From NCBI GenBank assembly GCA_032718475.1, contig JAUCBJ010005926.1:1-38725 (forward strand): a stretch of DNA of 38,725 nucleotides, read 5' to 3'. Source of the stretch: Nemertoderma westbladi. Taxonomy: Eukaryota; Xenacoelomorpha; Nemertodermatida; Nemertodermatidae. A program made the position numbers and the translations under genes. This document shows positions 22,540 through 33,539 of the stretch, piece by piece; the stretch's first letter is position 1, and each line of letters starts with the position of its first letter. The notes beneath the pieces are model-generated. The model was not told the DNA's origin and searched no databases. It saw only the letters and a list, made by a program, of their open reading frames with translations.

Positions 22540-23345
22540 TGCTGATATGTAGCTGTTCATAAGTGATCATATGCGCTGCTACCTGCTATTGGTGTGTGTT
22601 TGCCAATACATGTAAGTGTGCTGTTGATATGTAGTTGCATATGCGTTAATCTGTGGTTGCCTATACGTGTTTGTTGATATGGAGGTGTCGATATGCGGTT
22701 GTATATGCGTTGTGCTGATATTAATGTGTTGATATGGGGTTGCATATGCGTTTGTGCTGATACGGAGGTGTTGATATGTGTTTATCAATGTATGTGTGCT
22801 GATATGGAGCGGTTGATCTGTGTTGGCATATGCGTATGTGGTGATATGAATGTGTTGTTCTGTGGTTGCATATGCATGTGAATTGATATGGAGGTTTTGA
22901 TCTGTGTTTGACGATGCATGTGTTCTGATATGCAGCTGTTCATATGTGGTTGCATATGCGTATGTGGTGTTATGAATGTGTTGTTCTGTGGTTGCATATC
23001 CGTGTGTGCTGATATTGAGGTGTTGGTCTATGGTTGCATATGCATGTGAATTGATATGGAGGTTTTGATCTGTGTTTGTCAATGTATGTGTGCTGATATG
23101 CATCTGTTGATATGTTGTAGCATATGCGTGTATGGTGATATGGAGGAGTGACTCTGTGGTTATGGTCGTGTGTGTTGAAATGGAGGTGTTGATCTGTGGT
23201 TGCAAATGTAGTTGCGCGGATATGGTGCTGTTTATACATGTTTCACAATGGAATGCATGTGGTTGCCTATGCGTGATGACTGAGAAGGAGGAGTTAGTTG
23301 GTCTAGGTTGCATATACGTGTGTGCTGATATGTAGGTAGTAACAA
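22540..23345 (+). repeat. 42-bp minisatellite in intron 1
   Basis: About nineteen degenerate units of 42 bp carry GTTGCATATGCGTGTGTGC and GATATGGAGGTGTTGATC. GCATATGC words recur at spacings of 42 or 84 bp. A few more degenerate units reappear at 23610-23700. Reading frames rich in His and Thr on the minus strand come from the repeat and are not genes. Confidence 0.85.
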
Positions 23346-23435
23346 TGTGTTGGCAAGCTGTATTTTTCGAGGTGTTTGTTATTATACATTTATAGCTTGC
23401 CATTACAGCTTTCCAACACATTGTTACTATCTATA
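23333..23435. repeat. Small hairpin in intron 1
   Basis: TAGTAACAATGTGTTGG followed by MAAGCTGTA (about 23337-23365) is matched by its reverse complement (about 23405-23432) with one mismatch, across a ~40-bp loop that also pairs in part. An AATAATAAT microsatellite follows at 23455-23510. No function can be assigned. Confidence 0.65.
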
Positions 23436-24254
23436 ATAAAAATCTTGAAAGAGATATAATAATAATAATAAATAATAAAAATAAATAATAATAAAAAATA
23501 AAAATAAAAAAGAGCCCCCCTTTATCAACTCTAGCCAACCTCTAGTGTTTTAAAAGATAAGTTATTTTCGGTAAAATAAACTTATTATTGTTAACACAAA
23601 TAAAGGGTGTTATTCTGTGGTGGCATATGCGTGTGTGCTGGATATGGTGGTATTGATATATGGTTGCATATGCATATGCGTGATGACTGATAAGGAAGAT
23701 GTTTTGGTTGTTTATGCAATGCTTGTATTCTGGTAAGTAGTTGTAAGCCATGCAGTTAATCATGCTGTTCCTCCAGTTTGATAAGGATGTCACTTTGTTC
23801 ATAGATGCTTAGATGCGGGTATTGGGAGGTCCACAGCTTTATTATGAAACTGCTCCCTGTGCTATAGACTTCCGGTTATTGTGTTGGACTTTTTGGTTAG
23901 ATTTACATGCCACTTAAATGTTGATTGGAAGGTGAAATTTTTTCATCAGCGAAGAATGTCCGTAGGGGAAGGTTTCTTGTAGATATTATAGTTTCTTGTA
24001 TTAATTTAATAAAAAATATTAAAGGAAAGGATCAGGTTACAGTGGCGGTGTTTTATATCCAAACAATACATGAAACTATATTTCCCTTGCGGTCAAGGTC
24101 AGTAGTATTTTCATTTGCGGTCAATGTGAGCCACAATCTGCAGATTGGCATATGCGAAATTATCTAGGGCCCGATGAATATCGCACCAAATAATTAAAAT
24201 ATGTGGATTATTATGTTGAGTTCAGTTATATTCCATTTATGTATTATATTTCAG

Positions 24255-24427
24255 CTTGTCCCTCTAACTATTACGATGCAGTTACCGGAACCCTGCTGTC
24301 TCCGAACTATCCCAACTTCTACAGCGGCTATCTGCCTTGCGGGTACCACATCCACGGACCTACTGGTAGTGATATTGTCTTGACCTGGAATTTTTTGGAT
24401 TTGGAATCTGGTTTTGATTATATTTAC
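24255..24427 (+). CDS. CUB-ShKT gene exon 2: N-half of CUB domain
   Basis: The exon enters after TATTATATTTCAG in phase 1 and leaves before GTAAGT in phase 0. It encodes 57 codons containing GTLLSPNYPNFYSGYLPCGY, then I-x-L-x-W and FLDLESGFDYIY. These are the CUB signatures: SPNYPxxY, the second conserved Cys, the FxLE strand and the xDYIxV strand. Glu of FLDLE and Asp of FDY are the usual calcium-site acids. The first Cys (TCPSNYY) and second Cys (LPCGY) would form the N-terminal disulfide. CUB domains are extracellular beta-sandwich modules for protein or sugar binding. Confidence 0.9.
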
Positions 24428-24619
24428 GTAAGTATACCAACTGCAAAGAGCACCACACTAGCCTCCAATTATACGCATTTCTATATCCTTTTTACCCATA
24501 TTAACTAAAATATCTGATCGTATCATCAACTCACAACTAGTAGCTTACATAAACAAATACTAATACATACATACATAGATCAAGCTTAAACAACTCGACT
24601 GCTATGGGATAAATGGCAT

Positions 24620-24716
24620 TCCTCACCCTTTATACAGTAACTGAACCCACCCGCACACTCGCGATGCGGCATCGCGAGTGTGCGGGTGGGTTCAGTTACT
24701 GTATAAAGGGTGAGGA
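24620..24716. repeat. Perfect ~97-bp palindrome
   Basis: Arms 24620-24667 and 24669-24716 are exact reverse complements (48 bp each) around the single base G at 24668. The arms include CTTTATACAGTAACTGAACC and the GC-rich CACCCGCACACTCGCGATGC next to the centre. Palindromes this long with a 1-nt spacer are unstable in most hosts, so this may be a recent structure or an assembly fold-back. Confidence 0.97.
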
Positions 24717-24977
24717 CGATGCGACACTGGCTGGTTTACTTATTATATTACATATCGCTTCTTCTGAATTCTTGTTAATATAAAGTTTTCGTATTCTGTT
24801 TCCTATCGGTGGGGTTCAGAGTCGATTGGATGAAGTGGTAGCAAGAAAGATTAGCTTTTTTTTATGATATCGTACACTTGGTGGAAAGGTTTATCAATAT
24901 CTAACTCCGCTTTGTCTCCTAAAGATGCATTTCACTAGTTTGATGTGGACCTTTTCCACAATTCGCTTTTAAACCAT

Positions 24978-25688
24978 GATTAAGAAACTAAGTGTAGAGT
25001 ACTCATCACACACGCATCAATAAGAAACTAAGTGTAGAGTACTCATCACACACGCATCAGAAACTAAGTGTAGAGTACTCATCACACACGCATCAATAAG
25101 AAACTAAGTGTAGAGTACTCATCACACACGCATCAATAAGAAACTAAGTGTAGAGTACTCATCACACACGCATCAATAAGAAACTAAGTGTAGAGTACTC
25201 ATCACACACGCATCAATAAGAAACTAAGTGTAGAGTACTCATCACACACGCATCAATAAGAAACTAAGTGTAGAGTACTCATCACACACGCATCAATAAG
25301 AAACTAAGTGTAGAGTACTCATCATACACGCATCAATAAGAAACTAAGTGTAGAGTACTCATCACACACGCATCAATAAGAAACTAAGTGTAGAGTACTC
25401 ATCACACACGCATCAATAAGAAACTAAGTGTAGAGTACTCATCACACACGCATCAATAAGAAACTAAGTGTAGAGTACTCACCACACACACATCAATAAG
25501 AAACTAAGTGTAGAGTACTCATCACACAGGCATCAATAAGAAACTAAGTGTAGAGTACTCATCACACACGCATCAGAAACTAAGTGTAGAGTACTCATCA
25601 CACACGCATCAGAAACTAAGTGTAGAGTACTCATCACACACGCATCAATAAGAAACTAAGTGTAGAGTACTCATCACACACGCATCAA
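24978..25688 (+). repeat. 40-bp satellite array, ~18 copies
   Basis: About eighteen nearly identical 40-bp units contain AAACTAAGTGTAGAGTACTC followed by ATCACACACGCATC. Three or four units lack an AATA and are 36 bp. Variants are few (CATCATACACG, CACCACACACACATC, CACACAGGC), so the array is recently homogenised. There are no unique spacers, so this is not a CRISPR-like array. Confidence 0.97.
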
Positions 25689-26094
25689 GTACTCATATTT
25701 TTAGGTAAAAATGCATACTACTATTGTTCGCACAAAAAATTGAAAACAAAAAAATTGATTTACATCATCTGTACATCGCTCTAATTGTATGGACATAAAC
25801 TACAATTATTATTTCCGGAAACTAAGGTATGTATCATTTGAACCACAAGCTAGATCTTTCTTTTAACAAAAATTTCCAGTTCCAGAATTTGAATAATAAT
25901 ATTAAACCAATATGTAATATTGGCCATATAGTGAGAGATTGTGTGATATGATGAGTATAGGATAGGAAGGAGTGTCCATTTGGATACATTGGCAGAGACT
26001 GAGCAAACAATATAGTGTGTTGACTCTGACAAGATACTGCGTATTGATATTGAAAGTTGTACTAAGGGGCGCTTCAAAGGTGATAGTCCTGAAT

Positions 26095-26510
26095 AATGTG
26101 TTGGGAACCAGCAAATTGCTTGGGCAGCCACCAAACATCGAGGTGAGCCCTGGAAGGAAAATATATGACAAGACACTACATATAGAAACAGGGGACTTCA
26201 CACCCGCCGAACTCCAAAGAAGCATTAAAAAGCGTGTCCAATCATAAACGGGGGGAATAGATGAAAATCCTGCGGTATGGAAAAACTAAACCAGTTTGCT
26301 ACCGGATGTTGAAGAGGGAAATGCTTCCACCAATTTGGACTAAAGGTCAACCTAACCCTAACCCTCTCCCTAGGAAAGGAGACCTCGGCATACCAACAAA
26401 CTATTGTGGGATCTGTCGTGATCGTGAGATCCAATATCAAAAGTGCAACAACATGATAATCGCAGGATTGCCGTTAAGGATGCTGATCTGGAGGATACAG
26501 TCATAGAGCA
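26095..26510 (+). mobile_element. Decayed LINE fragment (same family as 29807-31950)
   Basis: The plus strand reads LLGQPPNIEVSPGRKIYDKT and IETGDFTPAEL, then PPIWTKGQ and the KGDLGIPTNY box, each matching the minus-strand LINE at about 31.4-31.0 kb. Several stops and frameshifts are present, and a short CCTAACCCTAACCCT insertion replaces the Leu-Lys-Pro stretch. This is the region just before the reverse-transcriptase core. The element continues only to about 26640. It is non-functional. Confidence 0.8.
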
Positions 26511-26929
26511 TAGACTCCCTGACTTGGGAGTCTGTCTCGGGGTAAGCCACTTAACATGGGGATCGATTCAAGCGATCGCCACAGATTAGGGTAACTCGTA
26601 CCAGGATTCTCCTCCACTCATGTTAAAAAGGCATCTAATAATAAATCTATATACTCGCGCGTTTGGTCATTGGTCAGTTTAGTAACAGCAAAACGAAAGA
26701 AGAATATGAGTCATATATATGAGTCATAAAAGTAGGTTAAATGATGGTCGTTTGGCAGATATAACTGGTAGTAACAGGATTTTCGTCAACGATCATTTCT
26801 CTGAAACAGATCACCAAGTGTTTGACATGGCATGCACGCACAATAAAGAACGATTTTAACTGCAAGTACGCATGGTCGCGTAACGGCGCCTCATTCCTTC
26901 GTAAGACAATGGCAAACAAATTCACAAGT

Positions 26930-27535
26930 TTACCAATAAAAACACAACTTTTTTTGCAATTCTAAACATTATCGACTTGGTTCCCAAAAGATATAAAAAA
27001 GCTATGGACGGACATGCTGGATCATAATATTTTATTAAAAAAGATGTCCTGTTACGGAATTCGAGGTACCCCTCAGTTATTTTTCTCAAATTATTAGCAA
27101 ACCGCTCCCAGATTGTATCCATAAATAATCAGAATTCTAGTTCTAGAAAAATTACATGTGGAATTCCACAAGGATCCCTTCTAGGTCCTATTTCATTTTT
27201 GTTGCACATTAATGATCTGCCAAACTGTTCCGAGTTTTTGTCAACCTTATTTGCATATTACACTAGTCTATTACAATATTCTAATGACATTACAGCTCTT
27301 ATTGAATCTTATTTTAATCTTCATAAAATCTCGGAATGGATGGACGACAATAAACTTGCCATCAATTAAAAAAAAAGTCTACACCATATTTTCAAATTCA
27401 AAATTGTCCCAGGACGCTCTCCCTAAAGTAAAAATAAAAAATCAAGACATAAATAAACACCTTCGGCTAAGTACCTAGGAATTATAATAGACAGCCAGTT
27501 AAGTTTTAAATCTCACATATATTTTCTCAAAAAAA
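26930..27535 (+). mobile_element. CR1/jockey-like reverse transcriptase fragment
   Basis: In pieces, the plus strand reads SCYGIRGTPQLFFSNYLANR, then KITCGIPQGSLLGPISFLLH, INDLPNCSEFLSTLFAYYTS and HKISEWMDDNKLAIN, ending near a YLGIIIDSQLSFKSHI segment. GIPQGSxLGP and xFLxxINDLP are classic non-LTR RT boxes. The catalytic FADD box is FAYY here (27250-27261): both aspartates are replaced by Tyr through GAT/GAC to TAT/TAC changes. A stop and frameshifts follow. The clade is tentative. It is non-functional. Confidence 0.8.
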
Positions 27536-27537
27536 TT

Positions 27538-29105
27538 TCAAAGACTTCAGGGATTTGTCTCTCGGGGGTCATGTCTCTATACAGGCATGGGGTCATGTCT
27601 CTATCTGGGCGTGGGGTCACTTCTCTACCCAGGCATGGGGTCATGTTTCTGCCCGGCACGGGGTCATGTTTCTACCCAGGCATGGGATCATGTCTCTACC
27701 TGGGCGCGGGGTCATGTCTCTACCCGGGTGCGAGGTCATGTCTCTACCCAGACGCCGGGTCATGTGTCTACCCGGGTGAGGGGTCACGTCTCAACCCGGG
27801 CGCAGGGTCATGTCTCTACCTGGGTGCGGGGTCATGTGTCTACCAGGGTGCAGGGTCATGTCTCTACCCGTGTGCAGGGTCATGTCTCTACCTGGGTGCG
27901 GAGTCACGTCTCTCTCTACCCGGGTGTGGGGTCATGTCTCTAACCATGCGCGGGGTCACGTCTCTACCCGGGCATGGGGTCATGTCTCTAACCATGCGCG
28001 GGGTCACGTCTATTTCTACCCGGGTGTGGGTCATGTCTCTACCCGGGTGCGGGGTCAAATTTTAAAGACTTCAGGGATTTGTCTCTCGGGGGTCCTGTCT
28101 CTACACGGGCATGGGGTCATGTCTCTACCTGGGCACGGGGTCACTTCTCTACCCGGGCACGGGGTCATGTTTCTGCCCGGGCACGGGGTCATGTTTCTAC
28201 CCAGGCATGGGATCATGTTTCTACCCAGGCATGGGATCATTTCTCTACCTGGGTGCGAGGTCATGTCTCTACCCAGAGGCAGGGTCATGTGTCTACCCGG
28301 GTGAGGGGTCCCATCTCAACCCAGGCGCGGGGTCATGTGTCTACCCGGGTGTGGGGTCACATCTCTACACGGGCGCGGGGTCATGTCTCTACCCGGGTGC
28401 GGGGTCATGTCTCTACCCGGGTACGGGTCACGTCTCCACCCGGGTGCGGGGTCATGTATCTACCCGGGCATGGGGTCATGTCTCTAACCATGCGCAGGGT
28501 CACGTCTATCTCTACCCGGGTGTGGGGTCACGTTTCTACACAGGCACAGGGTCATGTCTCTACCCGGGTGCGGGGTCACGTTTCTACACAGGCACAGAGT
28601 CATGTCTCTACCCGGGAGCGGGGTCATGTCTCTACCCGGGTGTGGGGTCATGTCTCTACCAGGGTGCGGGGTCATGTCTCTACCTGGGCGCGGGGTCATG
28701 TTTCTACCCAGGCACGGGGTCATGTCTCTAACTGGGCGCAGGGTGATGTCTCTACCCGGGCACGGGATCATTTCTCTACCCAGGCATGGGGTCACATCTC
28801 TACCCGGGTGTGGGGTCATGTCTCTTCCAGGGTGCGGGGTCATGTCTCTACCTGGGTGAGGGGTCATGTTTCTACCCGGGCACGGGGTCATGTCTCTACC
28901 CGTGTGCGGGGTCATGTCTCTACCCGGGTGTGGGGTCATGTCTCTACCCGGGTGCAGGGTCATGTCTCTACCCGGGTGTGGGGTCATGTCTCTACCCATG
29001 TGCAGGGTCATGTCTCGACCCAGGTGCGGGGACACGTCTCAACACGGGCGCGGGGTCATGTCTCAACCCTGGCACGGGGTCATGTAACCTGGACATGGGT
29101 CATGT
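27538..29105 (+). repeat. 24-bp minisatellite, two duplicated blocks
   Basis: About 60 units of 24 bp with GGGGTCATGTCTCTACCCGG are open in several frames on both strands because 24 is a multiple of three. Both the first block (27538) and the second (28062) begin with the same unique AAAGACTTCAGGGATTTGTC followed by TCTCGGGGGTC. The array was therefore duplicated as a ~524-bp block together with its left junction, which lies in the decaying RT sequence. The octapeptide HVSTRVRG frames are artefacts. Confidence 0.95.
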
Positions 29106-29806
29106 AAATCCTTCTTGAATCTTCTATTTCCTCTACCTCATTTCTTTCTTCTGTTTATTTTTAATACTGCGGAAACATGTATCAGTTGTGTGTGTGTGTT
29201 CGATGAAATTTGTGCGTGTGTCTGCATTTGTGTGCATTTGTGCGTGCGCATGTCAGTAGATTGCGCGTGTGCGACCCATTTGTTTATGACAGGTGATGTG
29301 TAGAGTACATGATTCTAGATATTTTCTGCTAACAGTAAAAAACGACCACAAAATGTAAGTTAAGTTTAAAATTGTAAAGCCAAAGTCAAAAGTCAAAAGG
29401 ATTTGTTTCTTTGGGTACAAATAATAATTGATTGATTGATTGACAGAGTGGGGGTTTATCAATTCAACCATAAGGTCAATAACCTAGGCGGTTGAGGTTA
29501 ATTGGTAAATCCAGTTTCCAATTACCAAGGTAACGAGGAGAAACAGTTGTTCATATATACCACTTGATATTTGGAGCATAAGGAGCACATGACTAAAATA
29601 GCCTGATATGGGTACCGTGAAGTGACTCGACAAAGTTCCTTCTTTGAATTGCCCCTGGATTAGGACCTGGATAAGCCGGCACAGCATTCTTAAAAATGCA
29701 GCTGCAATGCAGCATGCCGATCCTAGTAGTGGATTTGGACCCCCTTGGAAATAAGCAGCAAATTTTTAGGGGTAATCCTATATGTTATGTTGGACAATAT
29801 CTATAC
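29106..29806. other. Gene-free stretch between minisatellite and LINE
   Basis: This holds a GT/TG-rich part (29185-29280), a short ATTGATTGATTGATTG microsatellite near 29427 that resembles a retroposon tail, and otherwise unremarkable sequence. The left target-site copy of the LINE lies at 29793-29806. No gene was found. Confidence 0.5.
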
Positions 29807-31950
29807 TACTACTAAGTCGAGCGAACTCGGACAGTGGAAATGAGATCCTTCCAGGCTTCCCGATTCTCTATAGTTGTTGCAATTTCGTTTCTCCCAAGTT
29901 CAGTATCCCTTTCAAGTTGATCTATATATGTTATGGCCGGTCGTCCACGACTACGCTTTCCATGAGTTGGTTGCCAGAAAAGTAAATCTGGTATGACCTC
30001 GTCTTTACTTCGCCAGCAGTGCCCACTGAATCTTAATCTGCGTTCACGGAGGGTGGTTGATACAGGTGGTATTGTACCATAAAAAAAAATCGGCATTTGT
30101 CATGTGTTGTCTCCAGCTGATGTTTAGGGCTGCCCGTAGTAGTGTTGTGTAGCAACCATCAATTCGTTGTTCAAGTGATTTAGTCAGTGTCCAGGTCTCA
30201 CCCCCGTATTAAAATACACTTTCCACTGTGGCTGAAAACACTTAGTCTTCAGGTGCCTGGGGAGATCTGATTTCCAGATGGTATCCATTTTTGATAGAGC
30301 TACCCAAGCCTTTGCTTTCCTAACTTCTATGTCCTTTTTGCTACTCTCTATCCATGATCCAAGGTACTGGAAGTCGTCAACTTTCCTTAGTTGATTATTA
30401 TCAATGGTTGTCAAGTTTCCCTCAACATTAAAAGTCATGAATTCGGTCTCGGTAGCATTTATATGCAATCCAACCTCCTTAGCAGCCCTCTCCACTTTAT
30501 TCATTAGAAGCTGTGCATCTGCTAGCGTATTAGAGAGCAGGGCGATGTCATCCCCGAAGACGGTGTCTGTGACTGTAGTTGCCGGATATCTACTACTTCT
30601 GTGTTCTTAAAGTGTGAATCCCAGATCTTCACCCTTTGTCGCCGTCCTCATTGCGTAATCCAGTACAATTACAAATAGTAATGGTGCTAATGTGTCACCT
30701 TGCAGTACGCCAGCCAGGATTGAGAAAAACTCAGTTCCACCATCTGGTGAGAGTACCTGTGCTTATGTGTCACAATATAACAATCCAATGCCAACAACGA
30801 TTACTTCTGTCTGGTATTCCATAAGCTCTTAGGATTTCAAGCATTTTACCTCTATGGATGGAGTCGAATGCCTTCTTGAAGTCCACAAAAGTCATGACTG
30901 CGGGGAGATTCTTTGACTTAATTCCTTCAATCAGTCTCCGTAGTGCAAGTATCTGAGTTATTGTTGATCTACTTGGTCGAAATCCGTTTTGGCTCTTACG
31001 CAGTAGTTTCTCTATGTGAGGCCTAATCCTATATAGAATCATTTTATTGTATATTTTGGCAGCTATCACAAGCAGACAGATCTCACGATAGTTTGTTGGT
31101 ATACCGAGGTCTCCTTTCTTGGGGAGAGGCTTTAGTTGACCTTTAGTCCAAATTGGTGGAGGCTTTTCCCCTTTTATTATCCGGTTGCAAACATTCAATA
31201 ATGGTCTGTTTAGCACTCCTGTTTTCCATACCTCCGCTGGAATTTCATCTAATCCACTCGCTTTATTATTGGACATGCTTTTAATGCTTCTTTCGGCAGG
31301 TGTGAAGTCCCCTGTCTCTATAGGTAGTGTCTTTTCATATATTTTCCTTGTAGGGCTGGCCTCGATGTTTGGTGGCTGCCCAAGCAAATTGCTGAAGTGA
31401 TTTTTCCACTTCCCCACACGTTCTTCGGGACTATCGGCTTTGAGGCGCCCCTTTGCACAACTTTCCGACCAGATACCTCATTCACTGTTTGCCAAGTAAG
31501 TCTTGATTGTTGCTATATGTGAGCAGTTGTAATTGCTTCAATTTTATCTTGTATGTACTTTTCCTGGCTGATGTTGTAGGCCAATTTAAGATCACCCTTA
31601 GCTTTCTCAACCTTGTTAATGTTTTCGGTTGTTGGTTGTTCGGTTTTTACATTGTAGGCTATCTTAAGATCTTCTCTCTTACAAGTAACCTCAGAGTTTT
31701 GCCATGGCACATACTGTTTTCGTTTGGGTTTCTGGGGGATATGCCTCTTAGCTGATTCCTTGTGGGCTTTTATTATATTCTGGTATATTGAATCGGTGGA
31801 CTGGTCTTCATCCATTGACTGAAGTGCTTCAAAGCGGTTTTGAAATTCTACTGTGTAAGCATCCTTTACTGCATTGTCAGTTCTGAGTTTCTCCCAGTCA
31901 TAGTTGATTTGCTTGGTTGTCCTGGGTTTGCTGGCTCTCAAACTGAGTCT
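29807..31950 (-). mobile_element. 5'-truncated LINE with 14-bp TSD
   Basis: The element is flanked by the exact direct repeat GACAATATCTATAC (29793-29806 and 31951-31964). On the minus strand it reads a linker region, the RT domain and a C-terminal region. Landmarks are PKKGDLGIPTNYREICLL, RKSQNGFRPSRSTITQILAL, TFVDFKKAFDSIHRGKMLEI, VLQGDTLAPLLFVIVLDYAM and FQYLGSWIESSKKDIEVRKA, then a C-terminal RRLRFSGHCWR segment with an LLFWQPTHGKRSRGRP stretch. The catalytic box is FGDD (30547-30558), not FADD. A TAA (30607-30609) and frameshifts make it dead. The 3' end is a TAGTAGTA trinucleotide tail. It resembles the RTE/Craft-like elements of marine invertebrates; clade tentative. Confidence 0.88.
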
Positions 31951-32162
31951 GACAATATCTATACATTTGTTGTATTTGTTGTTGTTTTTACAGAATGAAT
32001 AAATAAATCTATCTATCTAATTGCAGTATTCCCGTTCATCCAAGGTACATTGACACGAAGTGACCCACGCTAGTGTAAAAAAAAAAGAAAAAAAAAGGTA
32101 CACCATTGATATAATTATTTGCATAATTAAATTAATCAATGGATCTTATCGTATTTTACTAG

Positions 32163-32340
32163 GTTTACGATGGAGCTGATAATACTGCGCCACTTATTTG
32201 GTCTATAACTGGTGGTTCGAGTCCATCTCCTATGACGTCATCTTCCAATGATTTCTACCTGTACTTCGACCCGACTGTCATCGACAACCTTGTTGTATTG
32301 AATGGATTCGATATCAGCTATGAAATTCAAAACATCCCAC
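32163..32340 (+). CDS. CUB-ShKT gene exon 3: C-half of CUB domain
   Basis: The exon enters in phase 0 after TTTTACTAG and leaves CCAC/GTACGT in phase 1. It continues the CUB fold directly: VYDGADNTAPLIWSITGG, then SSSNDFYLYFD and LNGFDISYEI. These match YDG, the SxxNxxxxxF strand and the terminal GFxxxY strand. The usual third and fourth cysteines of CUB domains are absent (SITGG in place of a Cys-Gly, and none later), so only one disulfide is possible. Apart from that the domain is complete across exons 2 and 3. Confidence 0.9.
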
Positions 32341-32729
32341 GTACGTTGATACTAGAAAATAGATTACTATGGATCCGGCACACTAGAATTAATATTTTTC
32401 GTCGAGTTACTCTGCTACACACATTTTGTTTACTTTATTTTAACCCTAGTTATTTTGTATCGTAGTCGGTTATTTAGTATCTTGTGTAATAAACCCCATG
32501 TGTAAAAAGTCAAAAGGCATTAAAATTTTCTTCTAAGGCCAGGAATTAGGCACAAAGTCTGACGACTTATTTACAGTTCGGTCCCCTAGCCCATACGCTG
32601 AGATGAAACGCCAGTATTCCCTATTCATGTAGTATTATTTAAGGATGCCATTTTACGAATAGTTGAATTAAATGGAAGTGAAAAACCAAACATATCAACT
32701 GACTATACATTTATTTACATTGTTTGCAG

Positions 32730-32861
32730 CACCTTGCGTAGAGAACCCTGATGCTTCTGCTTACTGCCCTGGATGGGCTGCCATAGGTGAATGTGCCAAC
32801 AATCCCGGTTTCATGCAGGTCGAGTGCGAATTTAGTTGCGATAAATGTCAAGATGGTGTTT
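32730..32861 (+). CDS. CUB-ShKT gene exon 4: ShKT domain 1
   Basis: This is a 132-nt symmetric exon with phase 1 at both ends, preceded by TTTGCAG and followed by GTAAGT. It encodes one ShKT domain with six cysteines: CVENPDASAYC, then GWAAIGEC, a VEC, an FSC and a DKC. The pattern C-x9-C-x-G-W-A...G-x-C-x-N-P-x-x-M...C-x3-C-x2-C is the family signature. ShKT modules stabilise secreted proteins and occur in peptidases, lectins and venom peptides. The Lys-Tyr pair used by channel-blocking members is not present before the fourth Cys (MQV here). Confidence 0.92.
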
Positions 32862-33231
32862 GTAAGTAAAATAAATAAATAAATATGATACTAGTGGTAA
32901 ACCAAACCTAGTGGTTAATTACTGAATATTGAACATGCGATTGTCATTGTTTATTACATATTATTTCACCCTTTAGGACTTCACTTCCTCTGTGTTCCAC
33001 TGAAAAGCCACTTGAATAACTGATCATTAAGAAATTGAAATAACTTTTTTCAGTAATTTGTAAACACTTTATTGGTAGGAAATACCATTAAATTTAAATT
33101 AAATTAAACTTTATTCTTTACACAACTCTCTGGAAAAATATTTTAATTATTAATGAGAAGTAATTTTTGTTAGCAATAACACAAATTATTAATATTGTAT
33201 TTATGTATCGGTGTTAATTATATCATTATAG

Positions 33232-33360
33232 TACCATGTGATGAAAACGCCGACGCTTACGCGGCCTGCAGTGGATGGGCTGCCGCCGGAGAGTGCACTG
33301 CTAATGCTGGATGGATGTATGTGCACTGCCAGAGCTCTTGTAACAAATGCAATCAAAATA
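33232..33360 (+). CDS. CUB-ShKT gene exon 5: ShKT domain 2
   Basis: This is a 129-nt exon, phase 1 to phase 1, between ATTATAG and GTAAGT. It encodes PCDENADAYAACSGWAAAGE, then CTANAGWMYVHCQSSCNKC, with all six ShKT cysteines. It lacks the DG pair after the last Cys seen in domains 1 and 3. Its exon-per-domain structure and phase make it a simple tandem-duplication product of its neighbours. Confidence 0.92.
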
Positions 33361-33539
33361 GTAAGTAAATAATTATAATAAATCTATAAACGATTCTATA
33401 CACAGATCACAATTATTTATCTCAAAAGTAAATCATGAAAAATTGAAATTGTAACTTATAATAGAATTAAATTGGTTTAAAACCACAAAGTTAAATTGTA
33501 CATTGAATTAAACCGAAAAGACTGTCGATGGAGAAAGTC

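Larger units (their letters stand above)
24428..32162 (+). other. Intron 2 of CUB-ShKT gene (7.7 kb)
   Basis: This large phase-0 intron splits the CUB domain. It starts GTAAGT and ends TTTTACTAG. It holds the perfect palindrome, the 40-bp satellite, fragments of two LINE families on the plus strand, the 24-bp minisatellite and a 5'-truncated LINE on the minus strand. These are annotated separately. No independent host gene was recognised inside it. Confidence 0.8.

Noticed and set aside
22557-23421. 280-codon His/Thr-rich minus-strand frame
   Set aside because: Derived from the 42-bp intronic minisatellite; opposite strand to the host gene and no domain.
24978-25688. CRISPR array
   Set aside because: The 40-bp units are contiguous with no unique spacers, and the genome is eukaryotic; it is a satellite.
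26348-26366. Telomere-like CCTAACCCTAACCCT
   Set aside because: Only about two and a half units, embedded in a decayed LINE where the intact copy encodes Leu-Lys-Pro-Leu-Pro; a local insertion rather than telomeric DNA.
27555-29118. Frames up to 342 codons of HVSTRVRG-type repeats
   Set aside because: Open in several frames on both strands because the unit is 24 bp. No start context, splice logic or unique domain supports a gene.
32163-32340. tRNA B box GGTTCGAGTCC near 32214
   Set aside because: It lies inside the CUB coding exon, with no A box or cloverleaf around it; chance match.
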